Assembly (NCBI GenBank): GCA_934446475.1
Contig: CAKSEH010000006.1
Coordinates: 1 to 64,000, forward strand
Reading direction: 5' to 3'
Length of the DNA stretch: 64,000 nucleotides
From: an uncultured Eubacteriales bacterium
GTDB lineage: Bacteria > Bacillota > Clostridia > Oscillospirales > Acutalibacteraceae
In this document: one piece after another, positions 15,814 through 24,656 of the stretch
How positions within the stretch are numbered: position 1 is the stretch's first letter
Layout of the letters: each line of letters opens with the position of its first letter
The notes under the pieces: generated by a model
What the model saw: only the letters and a program-made list of their open reading frames with translations
Told to the model about the DNA's origin: nothing
Database searches by the model: none
Translations under genes and position numbers: made by a program

Positions 15814-16053
15814 TTACACCTTATCGAGAATATTTTCCTTAAAGAAACCGTCAACCGTTTCGGGGGTTACGGAGAAGAGCTCTTCTCCGACTGTAACGCA
15901 AACGCCTTTCTGACAGTTGCCCATACAAAAAGTACCGCCCAGCTCCACTTTATCCTTAAGTCCGTTCTCGGAAATAAGATATTGAAGCTGTTCTACTACC
16001 TGCCTCGACCCCTTGATATGGCACGAGCTTCCGATACATACAGTTACTTTCAT
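15814..16053 (-). CDS. Thioredoxin-like [2Fe-2S] ferredoxin, second copy
   Basis: 79 aa from ATG 16053; AAAGGAG upstream decides this start, since the longer frame runs into the kinase gene. Motifs CIGSSCHIKG and CMGNCQKGVC match its neighbour at 15560, so the pair arose by tandem duplication. Same [2Fe-2S] fold is expected; the partner is unknown but most likely the adjacent hydrogenase proteins. Confidence 0.85.
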   Translation of the reverse strand: MKVTVCIGSSCHIKGSRQVVEQLQYLISENGLKDKVELGGTFCMGNCQKGVCVTVGEELFSVTPETVDGFFKENILDKV

Positions 16054-16066
16054 TTTTTTATCTCCT

Positions 16067-16816
16067 TTATTCATAATCAACAACGTTCGTCCAGGAAAGC
16101 AAGAATTCTCTTTCCCTTTCGTTGCCTTTAACCGACTGCGATGCGGCAACAATAGGCATCCATTTCTGGACATATTGCCTGTCTATACCGCTTTTTGCGC
16201 AAAAGAGCTCAAGATATTTATCAGCTCCCGATATATTGCCGTTAAGCCAAAACAAAAGATAGGTCCTCGCAGCATCCGCAGAAGCATTGCCCTGCGTTGC
16301 GTGCGACCAGTCTATAATATACGGGTCGCCGTTATCGGCGATAATAATATTTGAAGGGTTAAAATCGCCGTGGCAAAGTTTAGCGTGTTTAGGCATACCC
16401 TCGAGACGGGTAAGCAGATCATAACGGACAGACGAATCAAGATTTGCCTGTTCTATCTTCCTTTGCATTTTATCTTTAAGTTTAAAAAGCAACGGGCAGG
16501 TTTTAAGGTGAACTTCAAATTGCAGTTCAACGAACATATTAAGATATTCATCGTATTTATCCGGATTTTCCCTCATAAGCTGATCAAGCGTCTTACCGCA
16601 AATATAATCGGATATCAAAGCCCATTTACCGTCAACCGTTGCGACCTCACGGATCTTAGGTATATAAAGTCCGGTTTCTTCAACTCTTGCCTGATTGAGC
16701 GCCTCATTTAAAACATCGGCTTTTGAATAATCACTGTCAAAAACCTTTATGCAAAGCTCGCCGTCACGGTATACCGTCTTTGAATTTCTCACGGCTATAA
16801 CTCTGTCAAGCTTCAT
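16067..16816 (-). CDS. Aminoglycoside-phosphotransferase-fold small-molecule kinase
   Basis: 249 aa. Brenner-type catalytic loop LCHGDFNPSNII and metal-binding YIIDWSHA identify the APH/choline-kinase fold; the sequence resembles the TIGR02172 group. The substrate is unknown and antibiotic resistance is not implied. Its place between adhE (15 nt) and the ferredoxin-like genes is unexpected for a fermentation operon. Confidence 0.85.
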   Translation of the reverse strand: MKLDRVIAVRNSKTVYRDGELCIKVFDSDYSKADVLNEALNQARVEETGLYIPKIREVATVDGKWALISDYICGKTLDQLMRENPDKYDEYLNMFVELQFEVHLKTCPLLFKLKDKMQRKIEQANLDSSVRYDLLTRLEGMPKHAKLCHGDFNPSNIIIADNGDPYIIDWSHATQGNASADAARTYLLFWLNGNISGADKYLELFCAKSGIDRQYVQKWMPIVAASQSVKGNEREREFLLSWTNVVDYE

Positions 16817-16831
16817 ATATACCTTTCCTCC

Positions 16832-19477
16832 TCAGTTTTTATCGCTATACGGCATTTCAGGCTCACTGAAGGAGTTTTTGCCGTAATAAGCATTTAAATA
16901 CATTTGTCTTATTTCGCTCATAAGCGGATAACGTGGGTTTGCTCCCGTGCACTGGTCGTCAAACGCCTGCTCTGTCATATCATCGAGTTTTGAAAGAAAA
17001 TCCTCTTCGGCAACTCCGTATTCCTTAACAGAAGATTTTATACCCACCCGTGCCTTAAGCTCATTCAGTGCCCTTATAAGTCCCTCAAGCTTTTCGTTAT
17101 CATTTTCGCCGTATATACCCAAAGTATCCGCAATCTGTGCATATCTGCTGAGTGTATGCGGGTGGTCATACTGAGAAAATGTTCCCATTTTAACGGGAAT
17201 CTGTGAGGAATTGAATCTGATAACCTGTTCAAGCATAAGAGCGTTTGCAATACCGTGAGGCAGATGATAAAACGCTCCGAGCTTATGAGCCATTGAATGG
17301 CAGACGCCGAGAAAAGCGTTTGCAAACGCCATCCCCGCCATAGTTGCGGCATTTGCCGTCTTTTCTCTTGCAACAGGATCTAAGGGACCTTTATCATAAG
17401 CTCTCGGCAGATACTCAAACATTATTTTAAGCGACTGCTTTGCAAGCGCATCGGTATATTCGGTAGCCATAACCGAAGCATACGCCTCGAGTGCGTGGGA
17501 TATAGCGTCTATTCCCGAAGCCGCCGTAAGACCCTTAGGAGCATTCATATGAAAATCGGCATCTATTATTGCCATTTTCGGAAGAAGCTCATAGTCGGCA
17601 AGCGGATATTTTATACCGGTTTTTTCATCGGTTATAACGGCAAACGGCGTAACCTCCGAGCCGGTACCGGCAGAAGTAGGAACAGCGACAAAATACGCTT
17701 TATCCCCCATACGGGGAAATGTATAAATCCTCTTCCTTATATCTGCAAACCGCATAGCCATATCCGCAAAGTCTGCATCCGGATGCTCATAGAGGACCCA
17801 CATTATTTTAGCTGCGTCCATTGCGCTGCCGCCGCCTAAAGCTATTATACAGTCGGGAGAAAAGCTGCTCATTTGCTCGGCTCCCTTAACGGCGCAGGCA
17901 AGAGTGGGGTCGGGAGAAACATCGAAAAACACGGTATGAACTATTCCGAGGCTGTCGAGTTTATCGGTTATCGGTTTGGTATAACCGTTTTCAAAAAGAA
18001 ATTTATCCGTTACTATAAAGGCTTTTTTTCTGTTAAGAACAGTTTTAAGCTCCTCTAAAGCAACCGGCAGGCAGCCTTTTTTAATATAAATCTTTTCCGG
18101 AGCTTTAAACCAGAGCATATTTTCTCTCCTCTCGGCAACGGTTTTTATATTAAGAAGATGTTTTACACCGACATTTTCACAAACGCTGTTTGACCCCCAG
18201 GAGCCGCAGCCGAGCGTGAGCGAAGGCGCAAGCTTAAAATTATAAAGGTCTCCTATTCCGCCCTGAGACGAAGGCGTGTTAACAAGTATTCTGCAGGTTT
18301 TCATTCTGTGGGCAAATTCGTTTAATTTATCCTTCTCGGTAACGGCGTTGATATAAAGAGACGAGGTATGACCGTAACCGCCGTCGGCAATGAGCCGCTC
18401 CGCTTTTGAAAGTGCATCGTCAAAGCTATCCGCCTTATACATTGCAAGGACAGGCGAAAGCTTTTCGTGCGCAAATTCCTCGGAAAGCTCAGTGCTTTCC
18501 ACTTCGCCTATAAGGATTTTTGTTCCTTTGGGGACATCTACTCCCGAAAGAGCAGCTATTTTATATGCGCTCTGTCCCACTATTTTTGCATTAAGAGCGC
18601 CGTTTATTATTATTGTTTTTCTTACTTTTTCCGTTTCAGGGCGGTCAAGGAAATAACAACCCCGGTTTTTAAATTCATTTTTTACTTCGTCATATATATT
18701 ACAGTCAACTATGACTGACTGTTCGGAAGCGCATATCATACCGTTATCAAATGTTTTCGAATGAATAATAGAGCTTACCGCAAGCTTTATATCTGCGGTA
18801 GCGTCTATAACGGCAGGCGTGTTTCCTGGACCGACTCCGAGCGCCGGTTTACCGCTTGAATATGCAGCTTTAACCATTGCGGGGCCGCCGGTTGCGAGAA
18901 TTATATCCGATTCCTTCATAAGAAGGTTTGTAAGCTCAAGACTCGGAGAGTCTATCCACATTATGATATTCTCCGGAGCTCCTGCCGCAACAGCCGCTTT
19001 GAGAACGGTTTTTGCTGCTGCAACGGTTGACTTTTTGGCTCTCGGGTGAGGACTTATCAAAATTGCGTTCCGTGTTTTAAGTGCAAGGAGGGTTTTAAAT
19101 ATTGCGGTTGAGGTTGGATTTGTTGTTGGAATTACGGCACCTATAACACCTATAGGTTCCGCTATTTTCTTTATACCGTAGGTCTCATCTTCCTCAATAA
19201 CTCCGCAAGTTTTGGTATCACGGTAAGCGTTATATATATATTCGCTTGCAAAGTGATTTTTAATAACCTTATCTTCAACTATGCCCATTCCGGTTTCTTC
19301 CACTGCTGCCTTTGCAAGCGGTATTCTCTGTTTATTTGCGGCAATTGCCGCAGCCGTAAAGATTTTATCAACCTCGTCCTGTGTATATTCGGAATACTTT
19401 TTCTGGGCATCTCTTAACATCGAAAGAGCCTTTTCGAGACTCTCGGTGCTGTCGATAACGCTGTATGATTTATCCAT
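16832..19477 (-). CDS. adhE: Bifunctional acetaldehyde-CoA/alcohol dehydrogenase
   Basis: 881 aa, normal AdhE length. N-terminal aldehyde dehydrogenase (~1-440) converts acetyl-CoA to acetaldehyde; catalytic Cys249 lies in NGMICASEQ. The C-terminal iron-dependent alcohol dehydrogenase (~455-870) makes ethanol, with GGGSAMDAAK for NAD binding and metal-site histidines around HALEAYAS and CHSMAHKLGAFYHLPHG. It regenerates two NAD+ per acetyl-CoA; AdhE forms spirosomes in relatives. It follows rex by 23 nt, matching Rex control of ethanol formation in Clostridia. Confidence 0.96.
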   Translation of the reverse strand: MDKSYSVIDSTESLEKALSMLRDAQKKYSEYTQDEVDKIFTAAAIAANKQRIPLAKAAVEETGMGIVEDKVIKNHFASEYIYNAYRDTKTCGVIEEDETYGIKKIAEPIGVIGAVIPTTNPTSTAIFKTLLALKTRNAILISPHPRAKKSTVAAAKTVLKAAVAAGAPENIIMWIDSPSLELTNLLMKESDIILATGGPAMVKAAYSSGKPALGVGPGNTPAVIDATADIKLAVSSIIHSKTFDNGMICASEQSVIVDCNIYDEVKNEFKNRGCYFLDRPETEKVRKTIIINGALNAKIVGQSAYKIAALSGVDVPKGTKILIGEVESTELSEEFAHEKLSPVLAMYKADSFDDALSKAERLIADGGYGHTSSLYINAVTEKDKLNEFAHRMKTCRILVNTPSSQGGIGDLYNFKLAPSLTLGCGSWGSNSVCENVGVKHLLNIKTVAERRENMLWFKAPEKIYIKKGCLPVALEELKTVLNRKKAFIVTDKFLFENGYTKPITDKLDSLGIVHTVFFDVSPDPTLACAVKGAEQMSSFSPDCIIALGGGSAMDAAKIMWVLYEHPDADFADMAMRFADIRKRIYTFPRMGDKAYFVAVPTSAGTGSEVTPFAVITDEKTGIKYPLADYELLPKMAIIDADFHMNAPKGLTAASGIDAISHALEAYASVMATEYTDALAKQSLKIMFEYLPRAYDKGPLDPVAREKTANAATMAGMAFANAFLGVCHSMAHKLGAFYHLPHGIANALMLEQVIRFNSSQIPVKMGTFSQYDHPHTLSRYAQIADTLGIYGENDNEKLEGLIRALNELKARVGIKSSVKEYGVAEEDFLSKLDDMTEQAFDDQCTGANPRYPLMSEIRQMYLNAYYGKNSFSEPEMPYSDKN

Positions 19478-19500
19478 AAAATCCTCCGTTTAGGGACCTT

Positions 19501-20115
19501 TTATGCCTGAGCGCTTATATGGGCAAGCGAAAGAGCAAGGTCCTCTCTTTTAAGAGTTATTCCCGCAGGGACCGAGAGCGGAACGGGAGCAAAGCTCCAT
19601 ATAACTGTTATTCCGCTGTTTACCATTTGATTGCAAACATCCTGCGCCGCATCTCTCGGAACGGTTATAATACCTATTTTTATACCGTTATTTTTACAAA
19701 AATCTCCGAGTTTATCCATCGGCAGTATAGGTTTTTTGAGTTCTTCCGATTTATCTGCAAAAGTGTTTTTATCAAATGCGGCGGCGATGGATATGCCGTA
19801 ATCCGAAAATCCGTCATAATCAAGCAAGGCTCTCCCGAGTTTTCCTGCTCCGACAAGGATAGCTCCCGTCGGTGAGCCGCCGGACAGCGCATCTTCGATA
19901 GCGTTTACGAGTTCGTTTGTAATATACCCTATTTTCGGCTTTCCCTCCCCGCTTACGGCAGCCAAATCTTTCCTTACCTGAACATCGCCGAGGTTTAAAG
20001 CCCTTGCTATTCCGGTTGCCGAAACGGTTTTAATATCAGCGGGAATCGACTTTAGATACTTAAGATAAAGCGGCAGTCTGCCAAGCGTTGCCTTCGGCAA
20101 CGGATGAGCACACAT
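19501..20115 (-). CDS. rex: Redox-sensing transcriptional repressor Rex
   Basis: 204 aa, the usual length. N-terminal winged helix (LPLYLKYLKSIP..VSATGIARALNLGDVQVRKDLA) and C-terminal Rossmann domain (GAILVGAGKLGRALLDY, AAFDKN). Rex leaves DNA when NADH is high. It is the first gene of the redox operon, so it may repress its own operon including adhE and the hydrogenase genes. I did not find a convincing Rex operator in the upstream 147 nt. Confidence 0.96.
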   Translation of the reverse strand: MCAHPLPKATLGRLPLYLKYLKSIPADIKTVSATGIARALNLGDVQVRKDLAAVSGEGKPKIGYITNELVNAIEDALSGGSPTGAILVGAGKLGRALLDYDGFSDYGISIAAAFDKNTFADKSEELKKPILPMDKLGDFCKNNGIKIGIITVPRDAAQDVCNQMVNSGITVIWSFAPVPLSVPAGITLKREDLALSLAHISAQA

Positions 20116-20166
20116 AGCGGCACCTCCGTTTCATAATTTTGCTGAAACTATGCTGATCTCACACTA

Positions 20167-20195
20167 ATATTATCATTTAATTCTTTGTTTTTCAA
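20167..20195 (-). promoter_or_regulatory. Promoter of the rex-adhE-hyd operon
   Basis: TTGAAA (complement of 20190-20195), 17-nt spacer, TAATAT (complement of 20167-20172), about 50 nt before rex. No other promoter of this quality was seen inside the operon. Confidence 0.65.
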
Positions 20196-20262
20196 TTATA
20201 TAATTTATATATCGGTATTGTGTATATCGATATATCCTTACCGAATCGTGTTTTCGGGAGGT

Positions 20263-21189
20263 CTAACCTATATATTTTCTTTTTGAATTGCAAAGCTCGG
20301 TTATGAACGCTCTGTCTGTATCACTGAGCTTATAGTCGTTTCTGTATATGAGAACATCTTTATAAACTCTCGTATTGTCGTTCGATGATTTTTGGACAAG
20401 TCCGTACCTTGACAGCAATTCCGACGGTATCGGAGAGACCCACATAAAAGTATCGGTATTTTCACTCAGAAGTTCAAACTGACTTGCTCTTTCGAAAACA
20501 AAAATTTTGTTCTTGGGATTATCCTGAGACTCTTCTTTAAGGACTGCAGAAAACGGCAAAGACGGAACATACGGGTCTCCGTGTGCTATTTCTGTGTAAT
20601 TTTCAAGGTCCTTATAGCTTATACTTTCCTTATTTGCAAGCGGATGATCCTTGCTCATTATAAGTCTATATTTAAATTCGGTGACAAGTTCATAAGAAAG
20701 TCCCTTTTCTTCAAGCATATCTTTAAAATAGCGGTCATAATTTTGGAAATACCGTATAATACCGAGAGTATAATCCGATTGCAATATATTCTTAACCGCA
20801 CGCATTGCGTTGGTTTCCTTGTAAAAGAACTCATATGAATAATCTTTATCCACTGTTTTGGTAAATTTTGCAAATGCCTCTGCGATATAGCTTGCTCTCG
20901 GAACCGAAATCGAAAATCTGTGTTTTGCCGTTTTACCGGATTTATATATTGCTTCAACCGAGTCTATCTGCTTTAATATACTTACCGCATAATTTAAAAA
21001 TTCTTCGCCCTCGGGAGTCGGTACCATACCCTTTGCCGAACGTTTGAATATCGTTATATCCAGTTCTTTTTCAAGCTCTTTTACGGCTCTGCTCAAATTC
21101 GGCTGACCTATATAAAGGTTTTGCGCCGCTTTATTTATAGATCCTGTTTTCGCAACCTCAACGGCATATTTAAGATGCAAAATATTCAT
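20263..21189 (-). CDS. LysR-family regulator
   Basis: 308 aa. N-terminal winged HTH (NILHLKYAVEVAKTGSINKAAQNLYIGQPNLSRAVKELE) and a C-terminal periplasmic-binding-like effector domain. Its ATG overlaps the metA stop (ATGA), so it is translated with metA and probably controls methionine or sulfur genes. That link rests on position only. Confidence 0.9.
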   Translation of the reverse strand: MNILHLKYAVEVAKTGSINKAAQNLYIGQPNLSRAVKELEKELDITIFKRSAKGMVPTPEGEEFLNYAVSILKQIDSVEAIYKSGKTAKHRFSISVPRASYIAEAFAKFTKTVDKDYSYEFFYKETNAMRAVKNILQSDYTLGIIRYFQNYDRYFKDMLEEKGLSYELVTEFKYRLIMSKDHPLANKESISYKDLENYTEIAHGDPYVPSLPFSAVLKEESQDNPKNKIFVFERASQFELLSENTDTFMWVSPIPSELLSRYGLVQKSSNDNTRVYKDVLIYRNDYKLSDTDRAFITELCNSKRKYIG

Positions 21190-22127
21190 ATTTTCTCTCC
21201 CACAGTGTTTTTATCAAGGGTTTTAAGGTCGTAAGGCGTAGACTGGTAAACAAAATAATTCAGCCAATTTATAAACAAAAGGCTTCCGTGTGCTCTCCAT
21301 TTGTCAACCGGCTTATTAAACGGATCATCACAAGGATAATAGTTTTCGGGAATTGCCGTATCAAGACCGGCGGCCTTATCTCTTCTGTATTCGCAGTCTA
21401 ATGTATCGGCATCATACTCAAAATGCCCCATAACAAATATTTGTCTGCCGCCCTTTTTCGCAATTATATTAACTCCGGCTTTTTCGGAAGAAGCTAAAAT
21501 CTGCAGTTCGGGAATATTTTTTATATCCTCGGCTTTAACCGCAGTATATCTTGAATGAGGGGCGTAAAACACATCGTCAAACCCACGCATAAGCATTGCT
21601 TTCGGTTTATCGACTTTATGCTCAAACACGCCGAAGAGCTTTTTGTCAAGCTTTTGCTTTTTTATTCCGTAGTGATAGTAAAGTCCTGCCTGAGCACCCC
21701 AGCATATATGCATCGTGCTGTGGACATTATTTTTGCTCCACTCCATAATCCCGCAAAGCTCATCCCAATAATCAACTTCCTCAAATTCAAGTTGTTCTAC
21801 CGGCGCTCCCGTTATTATCATACCGTCAAATTTATCGTCTTTTACATCTTCAAAGGTATTATAGAAAGAGGCAAGGTGGCTTTCGGAAGTATTCTGAGAT
21901 GTATGAGTCTTAACTCTTATCAGGGTGAGTTCTATCTGAAGCGGTGTGTTGCCGAGTATTCTTGATATTTGCGTCTCGGTTTCTATTTTTTTCGGCATAA
22001 GATTTAAAAGCAGTATTTTAAGCGGTCTTATATCCTGAGTTATAGCCCTCTTTTCAGTCATAACAAAGATATTTTCACCCGCCAGCGTCTTTACCGCAGG
22101 CAAATCATTCGGTATTTTAATAGGCAT
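21186..22127 (-). CDS. metA: Homoserine O-acetyltransferase, MetA type
   Basis: 313 aa. MetA family by NLMPKKIETETQISRILGNTP, TGAPVEQLEFEEV, CWGAQAGLYYHYGI (catalytic Cys142) and the His/Glu relay around VMGHFEYD. Residue 111 is Glu, which in studied MetA proteins selects acetyl-CoA over succinyl-CoA, so O-acetylhomoserine is the expected product. That fits the O-acetylhomoserine sulfhydrylase encoded just upstream. It overlaps lysR by 4 nt. Confidence 0.94.
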   Translation of the reverse strand: MPIKIPNDLPAVKTLAGENIFVMTEKRAITQDIRPLKILLLNLMPKKIETETQISRILGNTPLQIELTLIRVKTHTSQNTSESHLASFYNTFEDVKDDKFDGMIITGAPVEQLEFEEVDYWDELCGIMEWSKNNVHSTMHICWGAQAGLYYHYGIKKQKLDKKLFGVFEHKVDKPKAMLMRGFDDVFYAPHSRYTAVKAEDIKNIPELQILASSEKAGVNIIAKKGGRQIFVMGHFEYDADTLDCEYRRDKAAGLDTAIPENYYPCDDPFNKPVDKWRAHGSLLFINWLNYFVYQSTPYDLKTLDKNTVGEKI

Positions 22128-22139
22128 TAAATTTATCTC

Positions 22140-23417
22140 CTAACAAAAACTCAGGGCGTTTGTTATATCATTTATGAGGTCGTCGGCATCCTCTATTCCT
22201 ACAGAAAGCCTTATAAGATCGGCAGGAACGCCTGCCAAAGCAAGCTCTTCATCGTTCATCTGCCTGTGAGTTGTTGTTGCGGGATGCAAACAACATGATT
22301 TAACGTCGGCAACGTGAGTTTCGATTTGAATAAGATTTAAACTTTCCATAAATTTTGAAGCTGCCGACCTGCCGCCCTTTACGCCGAAGCTTATAACGCC
22401 GCAGGTCCCGTTGCTCATATATTTCTTTGCAAGCAAATAATCAGTCGAACTTTCAAGAGACGGATAATTAACCCAGCTTATTCTCTCGTCGGCCTCTAAA
22501 AACCGAGCTATTTTTTCCGCATTTTCGCAGTGGCGCTGCATTCTTATATGAAGGCTCTCAAGGCCTAAATTAAGCATATATGCACTCATAGGCGAAGGCG
22601 TAACACCGAGATCACGCATAAGCTGAACGGTAGCCTTTGTTATATACGCCCCTTCAACGCCGAATCTTTCGGTATAAACAACGCCGTGATAACTTTCATC
22701 GGGTGTACAAAGACCCGCAAACTTCTCTGGGTATCCTGTCCAATCGAATTTTCCCGAGTCAACTATTGCGCCGCCTACCGCACTTCCGTGTCCGTCCATA
22801 TATTTTGTTGTTGAATGGGTTACAATATCGGCACCCCACTCAAACGGCCTGCAATTTACAGGGGTTGGAAATGTGTTGTCTATTATAAGCGGAACCCCGT
22901 GATTATGTGCGGCATTTGCAAATTTCTCTATATCAAGCACTCTGAGCGCCGGATTTGCGATAGATTCGCCGAAAACAGCCTTTGTTTCGGGGCAAAACGC
23001 AGCGTCAAGCTCATCGTCGCTGCAATCGGGAGCAACAAATGTCACATTTATTCCCATTCTTTTCATAGTAACCGCCATAAGGTTATAAGTTCCGCCGTAA
23101 ATCGCAGAAGAAGAAACTATATGATCCCCCGATGAACAGATGTTGAAAAGGGCCAAAAAGTTAGCTGCCATTCCCGAAGAAGTAAGCATTGCGGCAGTTC
23201 CGCCCTCAAGCTCGCATATCTTTGCGGCAACTGCATCGGCAGTGGGATTTTGCAGCCTTGAATAAAAATATCCGGAAGCCTCAAGATCAAATAATTTACC
23301 CATTTGTTCGCCCGTGTCATATTTAAAAGTAGTGCTTTGAATTATCGGCACCTGCCTCGGTTCTCCGCTTTTCGGTCTGTAACCGCCCTGAACGCACTTG
23401 GTAGCTATATTTTTCAT
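22140..23417 (-). CDS. metY: O-acetylhomoserine sulfhydrylase
   Basis: 425 aa from ATG 23417, chosen for GGGTGAT upstream and because KNIATKCVQGGY is the family start. Cys/Met-metabolism PLP enzyme; the PLP lysine is in HSTTKYMDGHG. It condenses O-acetylhomoserine with sulfide to homocysteine. It is the first gene of metY-metA-lysR. I see no SAM riboswitch or T-box in its leader. Confidence 0.94.
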   Translation of the reverse strand: MKNIATKCVQGGYRPKSGEPRQVPIIQSTTFKYDTGEQMGKLFDLEASGYFYSRLQNPTADAVAAKICELEGGTAAMLTSSGMAANFLALFNICSSGDHIVSSSAIYGGTYNLMAVTMKRMGINVTFVAPDCSDDELDAAFCPETKAVFGESIANPALRVLDIEKFANAAHNHGVPLIIDNTFPTPVNCRPFEWGADIVTHSTTKYMDGHGSAVGGAIVDSGKFDWTGYPEKFAGLCTPDESYHGVVYTERFGVEGAYITKATVQLMRDLGVTPSPMSAYMLNLGLESLHIRMQRHCENAEKIARFLEADERISWVNYPSLESSTDYLLAKKYMSNGTCGVISFGVKGGRSAASKFMESLNLIQIETHVADVKSCCLHPATTTHRQMNDEELALAGVPADLIRLSVGIEDADDLINDITNALSFC

Positions 23418-23455
23418 AAACATCACCCGTAACATAATAGTAGTATTTTTATTAT

Positions 23456-23484
23456 ACTTTACCACAATTACAAGGTTATGTCAA
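23456..23484 (-). promoter_or_regulatory. Candidate metY promoter
   Basis: TTGACA (complement of 23479-23484) with TAAAGT at 17 nt; a better TATAAT follows but at 22-nt spacing. About 40 nt from the metY start. Confidence 0.5.
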
Positions 23485-23515
23485 ATAATACATAACCCTG
23501 TATAAACAAGAAATC

Positions 23516-23540
23516 GGACGGCGAAAAAATCTCGCCGTCC
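23516..23540. terminator. Second hairpin downstream of the candidate small RNA
   Basis: 9-bp GGACGGCGA/TCGCCGTCC stem. No strong T-run follows on either strand, so a backup terminator or insulating hairpin before the metY promoter is the best guess. Confidence 0.5.
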
Positions 23541-23645
23541 TTAAAAAACACAAACCCCCACCATTTGGGGCCGGTGGGGGTCGTCTAATTAAGACGGTGG
23601 CTGTAAACAGCACAGGCAAAATCCACTAAACCCTACACCTATCTT
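23541..23645 (-). ncRNA. Candidate ~100-nt structured small RNA
   Basis: On the minus strand a TATAAT (complement of 23647-23652) is followed by ~65 nt containing GCTG-TAAA-CAGC and CGTCT-taatt-AGACG hairpins. Then comes an 8-bp GC-rich terminator stem (23555-23562 with 23573-23580) and TTTGTGTTTTTT. No reading frame fits. A transcript of this size with its own terminator, upstream of but apparently separate from metY, looks like a stand-alone RNA. The -35 is weak and I do not recognise the family. Confidence 0.5.
23555..23580 (-). terminator. Terminator of the candidate small RNA
   Basis: CCCCCACC/GGTGGGGG stem with a 10-nt loop, then TTTGTGTTTTTT on the minus strand. Confidence 0.75.
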
Positions 23646-23702
23646 AATTATATATTTCAAGTTCGAGCCAATAGGAAAACCCGAATCTTGAAAGCAAAAT
23701 AA

Positions 23703-24641
23703 TTATATCTGGGTACAGATAAACTCGGCTTCTCCGAACATCGTTGCATTAACGCCTGCCGGAATGAGAATACTGTCCCCCTTTTTAATCTTCCTCTTTT
23801 TTGCCGAGGAATACATTTCGGCCTTACCTTCGGCCACAAAAACAAAAACAAATGAGAATTTATTATATATATCGGTTTCACCGTTCAACAGGATTTTATA
23901 AACGGTGAAATGATTATCGCTGTAAAGCTCAACTGTCCCGGTGTCTGCAAAAGCAGGTGCTATCACGGGATTCTGTGATTTTCGAAGTGAAATATATGAG
24001 AGCATTTCACTTTCAAAAAATTCTTCTCTCGGTGTATAAAACCCTTTTACCGCATCGGCAACACAGAAAGAATTTTCACAATTTCTTCTAATCTCCAGAA
24101 CAGACATCCCGGAGCCTATTGCACAGGGAACGTTTGCGGGTATAAACACCGAATCGCCTTTTTTTAAACTTATACGATTCAAACCTCCGTCAAATGCGGG
24201 TCCTCGCAGCCTGTTTTCAAGCTCTCCCGGAGATAAATTGCGGTTGAAACCGCAAACCGCTTCCGAATTCCCGTCGGCAGAAAGTACATACCACAGTCTG
24301 TCACCGGGGCAGCAACCGCCTGCCTGTTTTAAAAGAAGTTTTCCCGGAAGAACGGTAAGCGGCGTCTCCGACTCAGCGGTGTAAAGCCTTACACTCAACG
24401 GAAAATAAATATGCTTTGTAGCTCTTGCGCCGAGGAGTTTTCGATTTTCAAGAGCAAAAACATCCGTAAGCTTTTTTCCTTTGTAAGTTCCGTCCTTTAC
24501 GGTGCTTATAAACCTTTCGGAAGAAGAAAGGAGAATTGTTTCCGCCGCAAGCTCACCGCATTTTAAGCCACACTTAAGAGCAAGCTCGCCGGAACCCCAC
24601 GGTCTCTCCTCCGTGACCGGTTTAAGAAACAGCGGATACAA
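23703..24641 (-). CDS. Class I mannose-6-phosphate isomerase-like protein, metal site lost
   Basis: 312 aa with a TTG start at 24641; GGAGGG six nt upstream supports it. Family features remain (FLKPVTEERPWGSGEL at the start, two cupin halves, AGVNATMFGEAEF at the end). The zinc ligands do not: the region where QVHPDD is expected reads TVLPGKLL (96-103), the Glu of TEMWYVL is replaced in GDRLWYVL (113-120), and the HAIG histidine is Cys173 in PCAIG. Catalysis as a normal isomerase is therefore doubtful. Last gene of the nag operon. It may bind a sugar phosphate for regulation or use another chemistry. Confidence 0.75.
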   Translation of the reverse strand: MYPLFLKPVTEERPWGSGELALKCGLKCGELAAETILLSSSERFISTVKDGTYKGKKLTDVFALENRKLLGARATKHIYFPLSVRLYTAESETPLTVLPGKLLLKQAGGCCPGDRLWYVLSADGNSEAVCGFNRNLSPGELENRLRGPAFDGGLNRISLKKGDSVFIPANVPCAIGSGMSVLEIRRNCENSFCVADAVKGFYTPREEFFESEMLSYISLRKSQNPVIAPAFADTGTVELYSDNHFTVYKILLNGETDIYNKFSFVFVFVAEGKAEMYSSAKKRKIKKGDSILIPAGVNATMFGEAEFICTQI

Positions 24642-24656
24642 TACTATCCCTCCATT

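Noticed and set aside
20200..20235. Rex operator in the rex upstream region
   Set aside because: The TATATCG/CGATATA dyad there does not match the TTGT...ACAA pattern of known Rex sites.
23418..23484. SAM riboswitch or T-box in the metY leader
   Set aside because: No SAM-I core and no T-box sequence; the distance from promoter to start is only ~40 nt.
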